Origin: Asticcacaulis excentricus
GTDB lineage: Bacteria > Pseudomonadota > Alphaproteobacteria > Caulobacterales > Caulobacteraceae
Assembly (NCBI RefSeq): GCF_003966695.1
Contig: NZ_AP018828.1
Coordinates: forward strand, 588,001 to 652,000
Direction: 5' to 3'
Length of the DNA: 64,000 nucleotides
Shown: one piece after another, positions 27,774 to 37,501 of the stretch
How positions within the stretch are numbered: the first letter of the stretch is position 1
Layout of the letters: every line of letters begins with the position of its first letter
Made by a program: the position numbers and the translations under genes
The notes under the pieces: model-generated
Seen by the model: only the letters and a program-made list of their open reading frames with translations
Database searches by the model: none
Told to the model about the DNA's origin: nothing

Positions 27774-28923
27774 GCTGATGCTGGTCGCCGCCGAAGCCTC
27801 CGGCGACATGCTGGGGGCCGGGCTGATGCGTGAATTGCAAAGGCAATCACCCGTTCCACTCACCTTTTGCGGCGTCGGTGGGCAGCGTATGGCCGAACTG
27901 GGCGTCAAGAGCCCGTTCGATATCTCAGAACTTTCGATTCTGGGCCTGATCGAAGGGCTGAAGGCCTATAGGCGCGTCAAGCTGCGTGTCGCGGATACGG
28001 TGGCGCAGGCGCTCAGGGAAAAGCCTGACGCTGTTGTGCTGATCGATTCGTGGGGTTTTACGCTGCGTGTGGCGCACGGCATCCGCGCCGTCCTGCCTGA
28101 CGTGCCATTGATTAAATATGTTGGGCCGCAGGTGTGGGCCACCCGTCCGGGGCGTGCCAAAACACTGGCGCAAAGCGTTGATCTGCTGCTGGCCCTGCAC
28201 CCGATGGACGCCCCCTATTTTGAAAAAGAGGGGCTAAAGACCGTCGTTGTGGGCAATCCGGCCCTGAATGTCGATTTCGGCACTGCCGATCCCGACGGTC
28301 TGCGCGGGCAACTGGACATAGGCGAGGCGCCTCTGCTGCTGGTCCTGCCGGGCAGCCGCCCCTCCGAAATCAAACGCCTGATGCCGGTCTTCCGTGAGAC
28401 CATCGAGACCCTGTCGCGGCAGCGTCCCGAACTGATCTTCGTCGTGCCCGTGGCCGATACGGTGCGCGATCAGGTGCGCGACGGTCTGGCGGGCGTGCAG
28501 GCCCCGCTGCACCTGATCGACAACGAAACGGATAAACTTTCGGCCATGCGTGCGGCGACCGTGGCGCTCGCCTGTTCGGGCACGGTGACGACCGAACTGG
28601 CTTTGGCCGGCTGTCCGATGATCGTGGCCTATAAGGTCGAACCCCTGACCTATTTCCTGTTCAAACACATGTCGCCGCTTACCCACGTCACCCTGTTCAA
28701 CATCATGGCAGGGAAGGGGGTGGCCCCTGAATTTATCCAGCACGACTGTACAACGGCCAATCTGGTCGCTGCGCTCAGCCACAGACTGGACGATCCGGCC
28801 TTCCGCGCTACCCAGATCGAGGCGCAATACGCCGCCCTCGACCTGATGGGCCGCGGACAACCGGCCCCGGCCATCCGCGCCGCCGAAGCCGTATTGCAGC
28901 ACCTGAGCCTGACACAGATGTGA
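27742..28923 (+). CDS. lpxB: Lipid A disaccharide synthase
   Basis: A 393-residue GT-B glycosyltransferase that joins lipid X to UDP-2,3-diacylglucosamine. It has LMLVAAEASGDMLGAGLMREL, IKYVGPQVWATRPGR, VVGNPAL, LLVLPGSRPSEIKRLMPVF and CSGTVTTELALAGCPMIVAYK. I chose ATG 27742 (MDTPPPLKPTK); the next ATG at 27778 would still keep the core. The open frame extends further back but only as a shadow of lpxI. Confidence 0.96.
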   Translation: MDTPPPLKPTKLMLVAAEASGDMLGAGLMRELQRQSPVPLTFCGVGGQRMAELGVKSPFDISELSILGLIEGLKAYRRVKLRVADTVAQALREKPDAVVLIDSWGFTLRVAHGIRAVLPDVPLIKYVGPQVWATRPGRAKTLAQSVDLLLALHPMDAPYFEKEGLKTVVVGNPALNVDFGTADPDGLRGQLDIGEAPLLLVLPGSRPSEIKRLMPVFRETIETLSRQRPELIFVVPVADTVRDQVRDGLAGVQAPLHLIDNETDKLSAMRAATVALACSGTVTTELALAGCPMIVAYKVEPLTYFLFKHMSPLTHVTLFNIMAGKGVAPEFIQHDCTTANLVAALSHRLDDPAFRATQIEAQYAALDLMGRGQPAPAIRAAEAVLQHLSLTQM

Positions 28924-28937
28924 GGAGAGGGGTGCCC

Positions 28938-29050
28938 AGAGCGGTATGGTTTTAGGTAGAAGCATCATCCCGCTCTAAACTTCTGTTTTGTCGCGCAATT
29001 TTTCCGAAAAGTGCCAAGACGATTTCATGGCACTTTATCGGATTGCGCTC
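28938..29050. repeat. Two-hairpin dispersed repeat, copy B
   Basis: Hairpin 1 runs from AGAGCGG (28938) to CCGCTCT (28975). A linker with TTTTGTCGCGCAATTTTT follows, then hairpin 2 with arms CCGAAAAGTGCCA (29004-29016) and the near-complement at 29028-29041, ending GATTGCGCTC. It lies between lpxB and the serine hydrolase gene and matches copy C closely over hairpin 2. Confidence 0.8.
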
Positions 29051-29135
29051 GAGATACCCCTTTCCCCATACCGATTCTCGCCCAATTCTGCGTCTATAGC
29101 GTCCCGTTCTGATATTCCCGTGATCCGTTTGGGCG

Positions 29136-29150
29136 TTAACTCAGGCTTAA
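29136..29150 (+). promoter_or_regulatory. Possible CtrA box
   Basis: TTAA-N7-TTAA with a C after the first half (TTAACTCAGGCTTAA), 25 bp upstream of the serine hydrolase start. The Caulobacter CtrA consensus is TTAA-N7-TTAAC; the final base here is G. Such a short motif can arise by chance. Confidence 0.3.
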
Positions 29151-29174
29151 GATGTCGGTAGCACATCCTTTACC

Positions 29175-30398
29175 ATGATCCGATTTTCGTATCCTTTGGG
29201 GGGTATGACGCGCCGTGCGGCGGTGGCCTTGAGTCTGGCGGCTCTGGGCGGCAGCGTCTTGCGCCCTCAGCCGTCTATGCAGGGCGCGTCCGGCGGTATG
29301 GGGCCCGACGCACCTGCGCTGAAAGACTGGCCCACGCTGGACGCACTGGCGCAGGCCATGATCGACACCCGCCTGACGCCGGGACTGAGCCTGAGCATCA
29401 TGCACAAGGGCGTCATGCTCTATTCCAGGGGGTTCGGGCAGTCGGATATCGACAGTGCGGTCTCTATCACGCCGCAAACGAGCCTGCGCATCGCCTCGAT
29501 CACCAAGCAGTTCACCGCTGTGGCCATTTTGCTGCTGGCCGAACAGGGACAACTCAATGTCCATGATCCGCTATCGAAATTCCTGCCGGATTTTCCGCGC
29601 GCCGCTGAGGTCAGCCTGCACCAATTGATGAGCCACACCTCCGGCATGGGCGATTATATCAACCGTCAGGACCACAGCATTCTGGACGCGGCGCGTACCC
29701 GCGATTACAGCACAGACGACGTTCTCAAACTGATCCGTGCGGGCAAGCCGCTCTATCGCTTTGCACCGGGCATGGGATGGGCCTATTCCAATTCCGGCTA
29801 TACCCTGCTGTCGTCGATCGTTGAGCGTTTATCGGGTCAGAGCTTTGCCGATTTTTGCCGCAAGCATCTGTTTGAGCGCGCGGGCATGGCCAATACGACC
29901 ATCGACCAGAGCTGTGAGGTCACCAATGCCGTGACACGTGGCTATACGCCGACCAGAGGGGGCTTCCTGCCCAACCTGCCCGTATCGCCCACCTTCCTGC
30001 GCGGGGCCGGGGCCATCCGTTCGACAACCGAAGACCTGTGTCGCTGGCACGCGGCCCTGCTCAATCATCAGATCATCAAGCCCTACAGCCTTGAGGCCAT
30101 GATGACACCGGCCCTGCTGAAAAACGGCAAACCCGCGTGGGAGCGCCAGGGCTATGAGCCCCTGAACTACGGCTTCGGTGTCGGGTTGGGCGTCACCGAA
30201 GACAGCCGCCGTTACTGCACACACGGCGGGCGGATCAACGGCTTCACGGGCCATCTGCGCAGTTTTATCGCCGAGCAGGTGACGCTGGCCATCCTCTATA
30301 ATTGCGATGGCGGCGGGTCGGCGCAGTTCAGCGCCGCCCAGAAGGCGCTGAGGCAGGAGGCGTCGCGTCTGGGGCTCGAGGCCGCCAGCCAGACCTGA
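29175..30398 (+). CDS. Serine hydrolase, class C beta-lactamase/DD-peptidase fold
   Basis: A 407-residue protein. A signal-like N-terminus (GGMTRRAAVALSLAALGGS, possibly Tat) is followed by the penicillin-recognising fold. The SxxK nucleophile motif is ASITKQFT (near residue 107), the YxN motif is WAYSNSGY, and the third motif is THGGRINGF rather than KTG. LMSHTSGMGDY is typical of this family. It could be an esterase, D-aminopeptidase-like enzyme or beta-lactamase-related protein; the substrate cannot be read from sequence. It is a single gene, closed by the terminator shared with gltA. Confidence 0.85.
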   Translation: MIRFSYPLGGMTRRAAVALSLAALGGSVLRPQPSMQGASGGMGPDAPALKDWPTLDALAQAMIDTRLTPGLSLSIMHKGVMLYSRGFGQSDIDSAVSITPQTSLRIASITKQFTAVAILLLAEQGQLNVHDPLSKFLPDFPRAAEVSLHQLMSHTSGMGDYINRQDHSILDAARTRDYSTDDVLKLIRAGKPLYRFAPGMGWAYSNSGYTLLSSIVERLSGQSFADFCRKHLFERAGMANTTIDQSCEVTNAVTRGYTPTRGGFLPNLPVSPTFLRGAGAIRSTTEDLCRWHAALLNHQIIKPYSLEAMMTPALLKNGKPAWERQGYEPLNYGFGVGLGVTEDSRRYCTHGGRINGFTGHLRSFIAEQVTLAILYNCDGGGSAQFSAAQKALRQEASRLGLEAASQT

Positions 30399-30444
30399 CG
30401 AGTGTGGTGCCTTTGTCCCGCTCAGCCCTCTGATTAAACACAAA

Positions 30445-30472
30445 AAAAGCCCGCCGTTTCCGGCGGGCTTTT
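30445..30472. terminator. Bidirectional terminator
   Basis: A perfect 12-bp stem (AAAAGCCCGCCG and its complement) with loop TTTC and T/A runs on both sides. It lies between the convergent serine hydrolase gene and gltA and suits both. Confidence 0.9.
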
Positions 30473-30490
30473 CTGTTTTAAATGAGGGAT

Positions 30491-31780
30491 TTAGCCGCGT
30501 TGCGACAGCGGCACGAAGTCGCGTTGCGTTGCACCCGTATAGAGCTGACGCGGGCGGCCGATCTTCTGGCCCGGATCTTCGATCATTTCCTTCCACTGGG
30601 CGATCCAGCCCACGGTGCGCGCCAGAGCGAACAGCACGGTGAACATGGTGGTCGGGAAGCCCATGGCCGACAGGGTGATGCCGGAATAGAAATCGACGTT
30701 CGGGAACAGCTTGCGCTCGATGAAGAAGTCGTCCTTCAGGGCGACGGCTTCCAGTTCCTTGGCGACCTGGAACAGAGGGTCGTTTTCACGGCCCGTGGCG
30801 GCCAGAACTTCGTAGGCCGAGGTCTGCATGACCTTGGCGCGCGGATCGTAGTTCTTATAGACGCGGTGACCAAAGCCCATCAGCTTGTAGCGACGGTCCT
30901 TCACCCCGGCGATGAATTCCGGGATCTTTTCCGGCGTGCCGATTTCACGCAGCATGTTCAGCGCTTCTTCGTTGGCCCCACCGTGCGACGGGCCCCACAG
31001 GCAGGCGATGCCGGCGGCGATACAGGCGAACGGGTTGGCACCCGACGACCCGGCCAGACGAACCGTCGAGGTCGAGGCGTTCTGTTCGTGATCGGCGTGC
31101 AGGATGAAGATGCGGTCCATAGCGCGCACCAGCGCCGGATCGACCACATAGTCTTCTGCCGGAACAGCGAAGCACATACGCAGGAAGTTTTCGGCGTAGG
31201 AGAGGTTGTTCTTCGGATGCACGAAGGGCTGACCGACGCTGTATTTGAAGGCGCGCGCGGCGATGGTCGGCATCTTGGCGATCAGGCGGTGCGCCGAGAT
31301 TTCGCGCTGCTGAGCGTCATGGATGTCGAGGCTGTCGTGATAGAAGGCCGACAGGGCGCCGACCGCGCCGGTCATGATGGCCATCGGGTGCGCATCGCGG
31401 CGGAAACCGTCAAAGAACCGGTCGAACTGCGCGTGCAGCATGGTGTGACGGGTGATGGTGCTTTCGAACTTTTCGTACTCAGCGGCCGACGGCAGTTCGC
31501 CGTGCAGCAGCAGGTAGCAGGTTTCGAGGAAGTTCGACTGCGAGGCCAGTTGATCAATCGGGTAGCCGCGGTGCAGCAGCACGCCCTGATCACCGTCAAT
31601 ATAGGTGATCTTCGACTCGCACGACGCCGTGGAGGTAAAACCCGGATCGTAGGTGAAGGCATCGGACTGCGCATAGAGCTTACGAATGTCGATCACGTCC
31701 GGGCCGAGCGAGCCCTTCAGGATCGGCAGATCTATGACCTTGTCGCCTACGGTGACTTTGGCGGGAGGTGTCTGGGTCAT
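30491..31780 (-). CDS. gltA: Citrate synthase (type II)
   Basis: A 429-residue hexameric-type citrate synthase, which condenses oxaloacetate and acetyl-CoA. It has [65 protein letters not shown] and the [13 protein letters not shown] active-site loop, with the catalytic aspartate in the DFYSGI region. The start at 31780 (MTQTPPAKV) has a GAGGTAAG ribosome site; the frame is open 14 codons further. Upstream DNA has a cluster of TGCAA half-sites. Confidence 0.97.
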   Translation of the reverse strand: MTQTPPAKVTVGDKVIDLPILKGSLGPDVIDIRKLYAQSDAFTYDPGFTSTASCESKITYIDGDQGVLLHRGYPIDQLASQSNFLETCYLLLHGELPSAAEYEKFESTITRHTMLHAQFDRFFDGFRRDAHPMAIMTGAVGALSAFYHDSLDIHDAQQREISAHRLIAKMPTIAARAFKYSVGQPFVHPKNNLSYAENFLRMCFAVPAEDYVVDPALVRAMDRIFILHADHEQNASTSTVRLAGSSGANPFACIAAGIACLWGPSHGGANEEALNMLREIGTPEKIPEFIAGVKDRRYKLMGFGHRVYKNYDPRAKVMQTSAYEVLAATGRENDPLFQVAKELEAVALKDDFFIERKLFPNVDFYSGITLSAMGFPTTMFTVLFALARTVGWIAQWKEMIEDPGQKIGRPRQLYTGATQRDFVPLSQRG

Positions 31781-32195
31781 GACGTGCTTACCTCTTATCT
31801 TTGTGTGCAATGCAAACGGCATTTTCGTTGCACCTGCTATATAAAGTGCAAACCTAAATGAAAAGAGCCTCTTTCATCAGTCCGTGCGCGACTGTGAGGC
31901 ACCAAGGCGCCGGGTGGCATGGATTGACGCTTTCGTTAGCCTTTTGAAGGGGGGGGGCGGGGCTCGGATTCAGATTAAAAACTGAAATATATATATGATG
32001 TTAAACGCATTTTTTATGTGTATGCCGAGGTCACTCAGAGTTACAACTTGTCTGACTTAACAATTTTTTGTGAACCCTGACACCATGCGATTTTAGCCGT
32101 AGTGTCTCTTCCCTCCGCAGCATTTTATCGCTAGTGAAAATTATTTTCATAAATGGAGGCGAATTTCACGCCTCTCTTGCCTCCCGCGCAAGGGC
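31781..32195. other. Divergent intergenic region, gltA / comEC
   Basis: No gene seen in 415 bp. The gltA side carries TGCAA or its complement four times (31806, 31811, 31828, 31847) around an AT-rich TATATA stretch. Further on there are a run of nine G's near 31950, an ATATATATAT tract near 31988, a 7-bp palindrome TGAAAATTATTTTCA (32135-32149) and a GAGGCG/CGCCTC hairpin (32156-32174) just upstream of comEC. It must hold promoters for both flanking genes. Confidence 0.5.
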
Positions 32196-34379
32196 ATGTT
32201 TTGTAAGTCAGGGATGTGTTCAGCAGAGGTGACGGGGGTAGGGGGATTGCAGCGGCTTCGCGTCTGGCTTTCGCACATCCGGGCCATTGATTGGGCGCAG
32301 TCTCTGCGGCAATCGCTTGCCCAGCAGGCCGGCCGTCTGGTGCTTTGGCTGCCTGTGGCCCTGGGCGCGGGATGCGCCGTTTATTTGAGCCTGCGTTTTG
32401 AGCCGCCCTGGCTGTGGATTTTACCTGTCATGGGTGTCGCGGGGGGTATCTATGCCCTGTCCTTGTGGCGGCAATGGCCGTCTGTCGTTCGCCACGGCCT
32501 TCTGTTCATCGTGATGTTCACGCTGGGGGTGGGCTTATGCAAACTGCGCACCGAGCGCGTAGAGGCCCCGGTGCTGGTGTCCCAGCAGACGCAATTCCAT
32601 CTCGATGCGGTGATTATGGATATAGTCGGCACCGACAGTTCGGAACCTAAACTTTTGCTGGCGCCGCTGAGACTGTCGGGCGTCGCGCCGGAACAGACGC
32701 CTATCCGCGTGCGTCTCAGCCTGCGCACTTTGCCGCCGGATCTGACCCCCGGTCAGGCCATCTCTGTCTTTGCCATCCTCCACCCACCGGCGGGGCCGAG
32801 TATTCCAGGCGGATACGACTATGCACGCACGGCTTGGTTCGATGCGGTGGGGGCCGTGGGGTTTGCGCCCGGCCGCATTCGAACCATCGACACCCCCCCG
32901 CTACCGGCACGGCTGCAAAGGATCGTAGCGCTCAATCACCTGCGTTGGGAGGTGACTCAGCGTCTGATGGCGCAGATTCCGGATACGCGCATGGGCGGGT
33001 TTGCCGCCGCCATGGTGACGGGGCATCAGGCTTTTCTGGCCCCTGAACTGGTTGAAGACATGCGCGATTCGGGGCTGGCGCATATTCTGTCCATCTCCGG
33101 TCTGCATATGGCGATTGTCGGCGGCTTTGCCTTCTTCGCCTGCCGGGGCGCGCTGGCCCTGAGCCCACCGATCGCGCTGAGATATCCGATCAAGAAATGG
33201 GCCGCCGCATTGGGGATGATCGCCTTGGCGCTTTATCTGGCCCTTTCGGGCGCCCCGGCCCCGGCGATCCGCGCCGCCGTGGTCGCGTGGGTAGCCTTTG
33301 GGGCCATTCTGTTTGACCGTCGGGCATTGAGTTTGCGCGCTCTCGCCATAGCCGCCCTCATCGTGTTGCTGCTGATGCCCGAAGCCGTACTGGAACCGGG
33401 GTTTCAGATGTCGTTTTGCGCCACGGCGGCGCTTCTGGCACTGGCCGAAGTGTCGCGTAACCCGGTGCGCGAACTGGATGTGCCGTGGTGGGTGCGCAGT
33501 TGGCAGGGCCTGTGGCACGGACTGAAGGTCTCGGTGCTGGCTTCGACGGTGGCCGGGTTGGCCACCACCCCCTTCGGTGTCTTCTATTTCAGCCGCGCCC
33601 AGATGTATGGTCTGTTAAGCAATCTGCTCGAAGCCCCGATCACCGGCTTTATCGTTATGCCGGCGCTGGCGCTGGGCACCGTGATGAGTGGCACGCCTTT
33701 CGGGGCCCCTATCCTGTGGGTGGCGCAGCAGGGGCTGTCTGTGATCGCGGCCATCGCGGGCTTTGTGGCCGATTTACCCGGCGCGGTGTTGACGGTGGCG
33801 GCCCCGCCCAATCTGGCTTTGGCCCTGTCCACCGCCGGAGTCTTGTGGATGTGTCTGATCCGCGGGCGGGTGCGCTGGGTCGGGCTATTAGCGGCTCTGG
33901 CGGTGATCTACTGGCCGCGTGAGACAGCACCGGATATCTGGCTGGAGGCCGAAGGTAGCAATGCGGCGCTCCGCGTTGATGGCACGGCCTATAGCCTGCG
34001 TCCCACTGTGCGCCAGTATGGCTATCAGTTGTGGTTGAAACACTATGCGCTGAACGATGCCCCTCAGAGGGGCCCGCAGGACTATGTGTGCAAAAGCTAT
34101 GTCTGCCTACCCACGGCCACCGCACCTTACCGCGTCGGTTTCGCGTTCGGCCGCAAAGTCCCCAAGCCTGAACAGATAGTGGCCCTGTGCCAATCCGCTG
34201 ATCTGATCGTGCTGCGATCTCAGGTGGCCGAATGGCCCGCCAACTGTGCCGGTGTCAACCGCATTACCGCCTCAGACTTCGAGCGGTTGGGGGCCATGGA
34301 ACTGACGCGATCAGGTTCGAAACACTGGCACATCCACGCCGCTAAACCTTTGAGAGGTCAGAGGCCATGGGTACATTAA
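32196..34379 (+). CDS. comEC: ComEC/Rec2 family DNA-uptake channel protein
   Basis: A 727-residue polytopic membrane protein. It has an N-terminal DUF4131-type segment and soluble OB-like region (about residues 120-260), then the Competence domain with HILSISGLHMAIVGG (near 290) and a series of helices (LALYLALSGAPAPAIRAAVVA, PEAVLEPGFQMSFCATAALLALAE). The C-terminal region resembles the metallo-beta-lactamase part of ComEC but lacks its HxHxD ligands, as far as I can see. The start is uncertain: ATG 32196 or 32217. Its 3' end overlaps the opposite membrane-protein gene by 69 bp. Confidence 0.85.
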   Translation: MFCKSGMCSAEVTGVGGLQRLRVWLSHIRAIDWAQSLRQSLAQQAGRLVLWLPVALGAGCAVYLSLRFEPPWLWILPVMGVAGGIYALSLWRQWPSVVRHGLLFIVMFTLGVGLCKLRTERVEAPVLVSQQTQFHLDAVIMDIVGTDSSEPKLLLAPLRLSGVAPEQTPIRVRLSLRTLPPDLTPGQAISVFAILHPPAGPSIPGGYDYARTAWFDAVGAVGFAPGRIRTIDTPPLPARLQRIVALNHLRWEVTQRLMAQIPDTRMGGFAAAMVTGHQAFLAPELVEDMRDSGLAHILSISGLHMAIVGGFAFFACRGALALSPPIALRYPIKKWAAALGMIALALYLALSGAPAPAIRAAVVAWVAFGAILFDRRALSLRALAIAALIVLLLMPEAVLEPGFQMSFCATAALLALAEVSRNPVRELDVPWWVRSWQGLWHGLKVSVLASTVAGLATTPFGVFYFSRAQMYGLLSNLLEAPITGFIVMPALALGTVMSGTPFGAPILWVAQQGLSVIAAIAGFVADLPGAVLTVAAPPNLALALSTAGVLWMCLIRGRVRWVGLLAALAVIYWPRETAPDIWLEAEGSNAALRVDGTAYSLRPTVRQYGYQLWLKHYALNDAPQRGPQDYVCKSYVCLPTATAPYRVGFAFGRKVPKPEQIVALCQSADLIVLRSQVAEWPANCAGVNRITASDFERLGAMELTRSGSKHWHIHAAKPLRGQRPWVH

Positions 34380-34817
34380 GCCCGCCGTTCGGCCTTCCGC
34401 ATCTGTCTTATCTGATCCCGCCTTACGTGACGGTCTGGACCTGTGCTGACGGGCGCCTTTTATAGCCAGACGCAAAGGCCGGGCGATCCTATGGTTTATC
34501 CAAAGTCTAACCCGGTGCGGAAAGTCTCTGATGTGGCTGAAAACCTGGCTCAGCGTGAGAATGGCCGCAATTTCGGCATAGACGGCGGTATCTGCGGCGA
34601 CCAGAAACACCACCTCAGCCGGAAACGCCGGGGCGAACGAGACCACCGTGGCGACAAAGGCCGCAGCAAACACCACTTTCGACCATGTAAGCGTGTTAAG
34701 TCCCTTCGCCAGACGGTCGATCAGAAGGCCTTTAAGGCGGTGACCTATCCGGGTTTCCGGAAATAAAACGGCAACGCCATAGGCCATGAGTATCGCATAA
34801 AGAACAGAAAACCCCAT
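34311..34817 (-). CDS. Membrane protein of unknown function
   Basis: A 168-residue protein with three hydrophobic segments (about residues 4-20, 49-66 and 70-90) and a long basic C-terminus (RHRSRPSRKAGSDK). I chose the start at 34817 (MGFSVLYAILMAYG), which has GGAGG 6 nt upstream; the frame is open 14 codons further. No family was recognised. The last 23 codons lie antisense to the end of comEC, so the C-terminal tail may be poorly constrained. Confidence 0.55.
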   Translation of the reverse strand: MGFSVLYAILMAYGVAVLFPETRIGHRLKGLLIDRLAKGLNTLTWSKVVFAAAFVATVVSFAPAFPAEVVFLVAADTAVYAEIAAILTLSQVFSHIRDFPHRVRLWINHRIARPLRLAIKGARQHRSRPSRKAGSDKTDAEGRTAGLMYPWPLTSQRFSGVDVPVFRT

Positions 34818-34871
34818 ATCAGCCTCCACGAGAGCGATATGGGGTGCAGCGGTCGCCAAACAAGACGCGAT

Positions 34872-35579
34872 TTAATGATACCGGCGCATCAGACCGACCA
34901 GCTTGCCCTGAACGGCCACTTCGTCAGCATTGTAGATTCGGGTCTTGTAGGCCGGGTTGGCCGCCTCAAGGGCAATCGAGGCCCCTTTTTTGCGGAGGCG
35001 TTTCAAGGTGGCGGTGTCGCCATCGACCAGCGCCACGACGATTTCGCCCGACTGCGCCGAGTCCGACTTCTTGATAATCACATAATCGCCGTCAAGAATA
35101 CCGGCATTGATCATCGAATCACCTTCGATTTCCAACAGATAGTGCTCGCCCGAGCCGACGAAGATTTCAGGCACGCGGATACGGTCGCGTTCGGCCCCCA
35201 GCGCTTCGATGGGGACACCCGCCGCAATCTTGCCCAGCAGAGGCAGTTCGCGGCCTTCGTCATTGGCGGGTTTGGACGCCGGGGCCGGGGCAGTGGGGCG
35301 CGTACCCTCGACCACCTGCGGCACAAAGGCCTGACGACCACGCGGCGGAGCGGCGGTCGTGGCCTGATCCGGCAGCTTGATGACTTCCAGAGCGCGGGCC
35401 CGGTGCGCAAGGCGGCGGATGAAGCCGCGTTCTTCAAGGGCGGTAATCAGTCGATGAATCCCCGACTTCGACGCCAGATCCAGCGCCTCCTTCATCTCAT
35501 CAAAGGACGGAGACACCCCCGTTTCCTTGATGCGTTCATGAATGAACATCAGAAGTTCGCGTTGTTTGGTCGTCAGCAT
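34872..35579 (-). CDS. lexA: SOS repressor LexA
   Basis: A 235-residue repressor. The winged-helix DNA-binding domain is at residues 1-65 ([32 protein letters not shown]). A linker leads to the self-cleavage Ala-Gly bond in [11 protein letters not shown], the catalytic serine in [10 protein letters not shown] and the lysine in [10 protein letters not shown]. RecA-stimulated autocleavage induces the SOS genes. Two exact alphaproteobacterial LexA boxes lie 60-100 bp upstream, so it is autoregulated. Confidence 0.97.
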   Translation of the reverse strand: MLTTKQRELLMFIHERIKETGVSPSFDEMKEALDLASKSGIHRLITALEERGFIRRLAHRARALEVIKLPDQATTAAPPRGRQAFVPQVVEGTRPTAPAPASKPANDEGRELPLLGKIAAGVPIEALGAERDRIRVPEIFVGSGEHYLLEIEGDSMINAGILDGDYVIIKKSDSAQSGEIVVALVDGDTATLKRLRKKGASIALEAANPAYKTRIYNADEVAVQGKLVGLMRRYH

Positions 35580-35638
35580 AGGTCCACTCGCTGCAAAAGT
35601 TTGTCCCCGGACATGGCAATATTTAGCGCATGAATGGT

Positions 35639-35679
35639 GAACAAGTCATGAACTTGTGCAAAGTGTTCTGTATGCGTTC
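35639..35679. promoter_or_regulatory. Two LexA operator boxes
   Basis: GAAC-N7-GAAC at 35639-35653 and GTTC-N7-GTTC at 35665-35679, both exact matches to the alphaproteobacterial SOS box (direct repeat of GTTC with a 7-nt gap). They lie in the 110-bp gap between trpC and lexA, placed for lexA autoregulation. Confidence 0.85.
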
Positions 35680-35689
35680 TTGAGCCTTG

Positions 35690-36484
35690 TCAAGCGGGCG
35701 TGAGCAGATTCTTCGCCGCCTGAGTGACGTCGCCCTGCCGCATCAGGCTTTCGCCGACCAGCATGGCCGTGGCCCCGGTTTTTTCGAGACGCGCCACGTC
35801 CTGCGGCGTGAAGATACCGCTTTCGGCCACCAGAACGTGCTGCGGTCCGACCATGGCCGACAACTCTTCAGTCGTTTTCAGATCGACGTCAAAAGTTCTT
35901 AAGTTTCGGTTGTTTATACCGATCAGCGGAGAGGCAAGCTTAAGCGCGCGCTCCATCTCAGGCGCGTCGTGTACTTCGACCAGGGCATCCATGCCATAGG
36001 CATGGGCCGCCGCGATCAGATCGGCGGCGAGGGCGTCGTCGATCATGGCCATAATCACCAGAATGGCGTCGGCCCCAAGGCTGCGTGACTCGGCGACCTG
36101 CCACACATCGACAAGAAATTCCTTGCGGATGCAGGGCAGGGTGACGGCGTTGCGGGCCGCCACAAAGTGCGATTCGTGCCCCATAAAGCTGGGCGCATCG
36201 GTCAGGATCGACAGACAAGACGCTCCGCCGGCCTGATAGGCCGCCGCCAATTCAGCCGGTTCGAAATCCTCACGAATCAGACCTTTGGAGGGGCTGGCCT
36301 TTTTGACCTCGGCGATCAGAGACAGGCTGCGCGGCTGTTTATGGGCCGCCAGCGCGCGTTGAAAGCCGCGTGGTGCACTAACGTCCTTGATGCGCGCCTC
36401 CAGAATCGCCAGAGACGCCGCAGGCTTGCGTTCGGCGACTTCCGTGCGCTTGTAGGTGGCGATCTTTTCCAGAATATCGGACAT
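35690..36484 (-). CDS. trpC: Indole-3-glycerol-phosphate synthase
   Basis: A 264-residue TIM-barrel enzyme of tryptophan synthesis. It has [82 protein letters not shown] and [13 protein letters not shown]. It begins 3 bp after trpD. It lies immediately upstream of the LexA boxes and lexA, without the moaC-moeA genes found there in many rhizobia. Confidence 0.97.
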   Translation of the reverse strand: MSDILEKIATYKRTEVAERKPAASLAILEARIKDVSAPRGFQRALAAHKQPRSLSLIAEVKKASPSKGLIREDFEPAELAAAYQAGGASCLSILTDAPSFMGHESHFVAARNAVTLPCIRKEFLVDVWQVAESRSLGADAILVIMAMIDDALAADLIAAAHAYGMDALVEVHDAPEMERALKLASPLIGINNRNLRTFDVDLKTTEELSAMVGPQHVLVAESGIFTPQDVARLEKTGATAMLVGESLMRQGDVTQAAKNLLTPA

Positions 36485-36487
36485 GTC

Positions 36488-37501
36488 TTAGCTGTTCGTT
36501 AGGGTGACGAGTTGGTCGAGCGCGGCCAGGGCCTTGCCGTTATCGAGGCTGGCGGCGGCGTGATCCAGCCCGTCTCGCAGAGTCTCCACCGCCCCGCCGA
36601 CCAGGAAGGCCGCCGCGGCATTGAGCATGACGATATCGCGATAGGGGCCTTTTTCGCCCTCAAGCAGGCGACGCAGGGCCGTGGCATTGTGCTCGGGTGC
36701 GCCGCCCGTGATGTCAGCCAGCGCCGCGCGTGGCAGGCCCACGGCTTCGGGGGTGATGGTGAACAGGCGCAACTTGCCGTCCCTCCATTCCGCCACCTCG
36801 GTTTCGCCCGTGGTGGTCAGTTCATCCAGACCGGAACCGTGCACAACCCAGGCATGAACGGCCTCAAGCTGACCCAAGGCCTTGCCAATCGGCTCGATAA
36901 AGCGCGGGGAGGGCACGCCCACCACCTGACGGCGCGCACCGGCGGGATTGGTAAGGGGACCCAGCAGGTTGAAAATGGTGCGGAAACCGAGCTGCTGACG
37001 GATCGGGGAGACGTGTTTCATCGCCCCATGATGCGCTACGGCGAACAGGAAGCAGATACCGGCTTCGTCCAGCGCCTTGCGCTGCTGCTCCGGCGTGGCG
37101 TCGATATTGACGCCCAGCGCCGCGAGAACATCGGCCGTGCCGGATTTTGAGGTGATGGCGCGGTTGCCGTGCTTGGCGACCTTGAGCCCGCCGCCGGCCG
37201 CCACAAAGCCCACGGCTGTGGATATGTTGAGCGTGTGCAGGCCGTCACCACCTGTGCCGCAGACATCCACCGTGTCATAGGGATGGTCGAGCGTTTTGGC
37301 GGCGGCCCGCATGGCGCGGGCGCAGGCAGCGATTTCACCGACGGTTTCACCGCGCAGGCGGATGGCGGTCACGGCGGCGGCCACCTGAGCCGGGGTCGGT
37401 TCGCCGCGCAGACAAGCAGAAAAGAAGATTTCGGCGTCGGCGTCGGACAGGGTCTGACCGTCCGCCAGCTTGGCCAGCAAGGGTTTGAAGGCGTCAGACA
37501 T
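36488..37501 (-). CDS. trpD: Anthranilate phosphoribosyltransferase
   Basis: A 337-residue enzyme transferring phosphoribose to anthranilate. Signature segments are [52 protein letters not shown] and [38 protein letters not shown]. Separate from trpG (not fused), with an 8-bp overlap that suggests coupled translation. Confidence 0.97.
   Translation of the reverse strand: MSDAFKPLLAKLADGQTLSDADAEIFFSACLRGEPTPAQVAAAVTAIRLRGETVGEIAACARAMRAAAKTLDHPYDTVDVCGTGGDGLHTLNISTAVGFVAAGGGLKVAKHGNRAITSKSGTADVLAALGVNIDATPEQQRKALDEAGICFLFAVAHHGAMKHVSPIRQQLGFRTIFNLLGPLTNPAGARRQVVGVPSPRFIEPIGKALGQLEAVHAWVVHGSGLDELTTTGETEVAEWRDGKLRLFTITPEAVGLPRAALADITGGAPEHNATALRRLLEGEKGPYRDIVMLNAAAAFLVGGAVETLRDGLDHAAASLDNGKALAALDQLVTLTNS

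Noticed and set aside
30482-31861. 459-residue frame on the + strand opposite gltA
   Set aside because: Shadow of citrate synthase; no ribosome site or family pattern.
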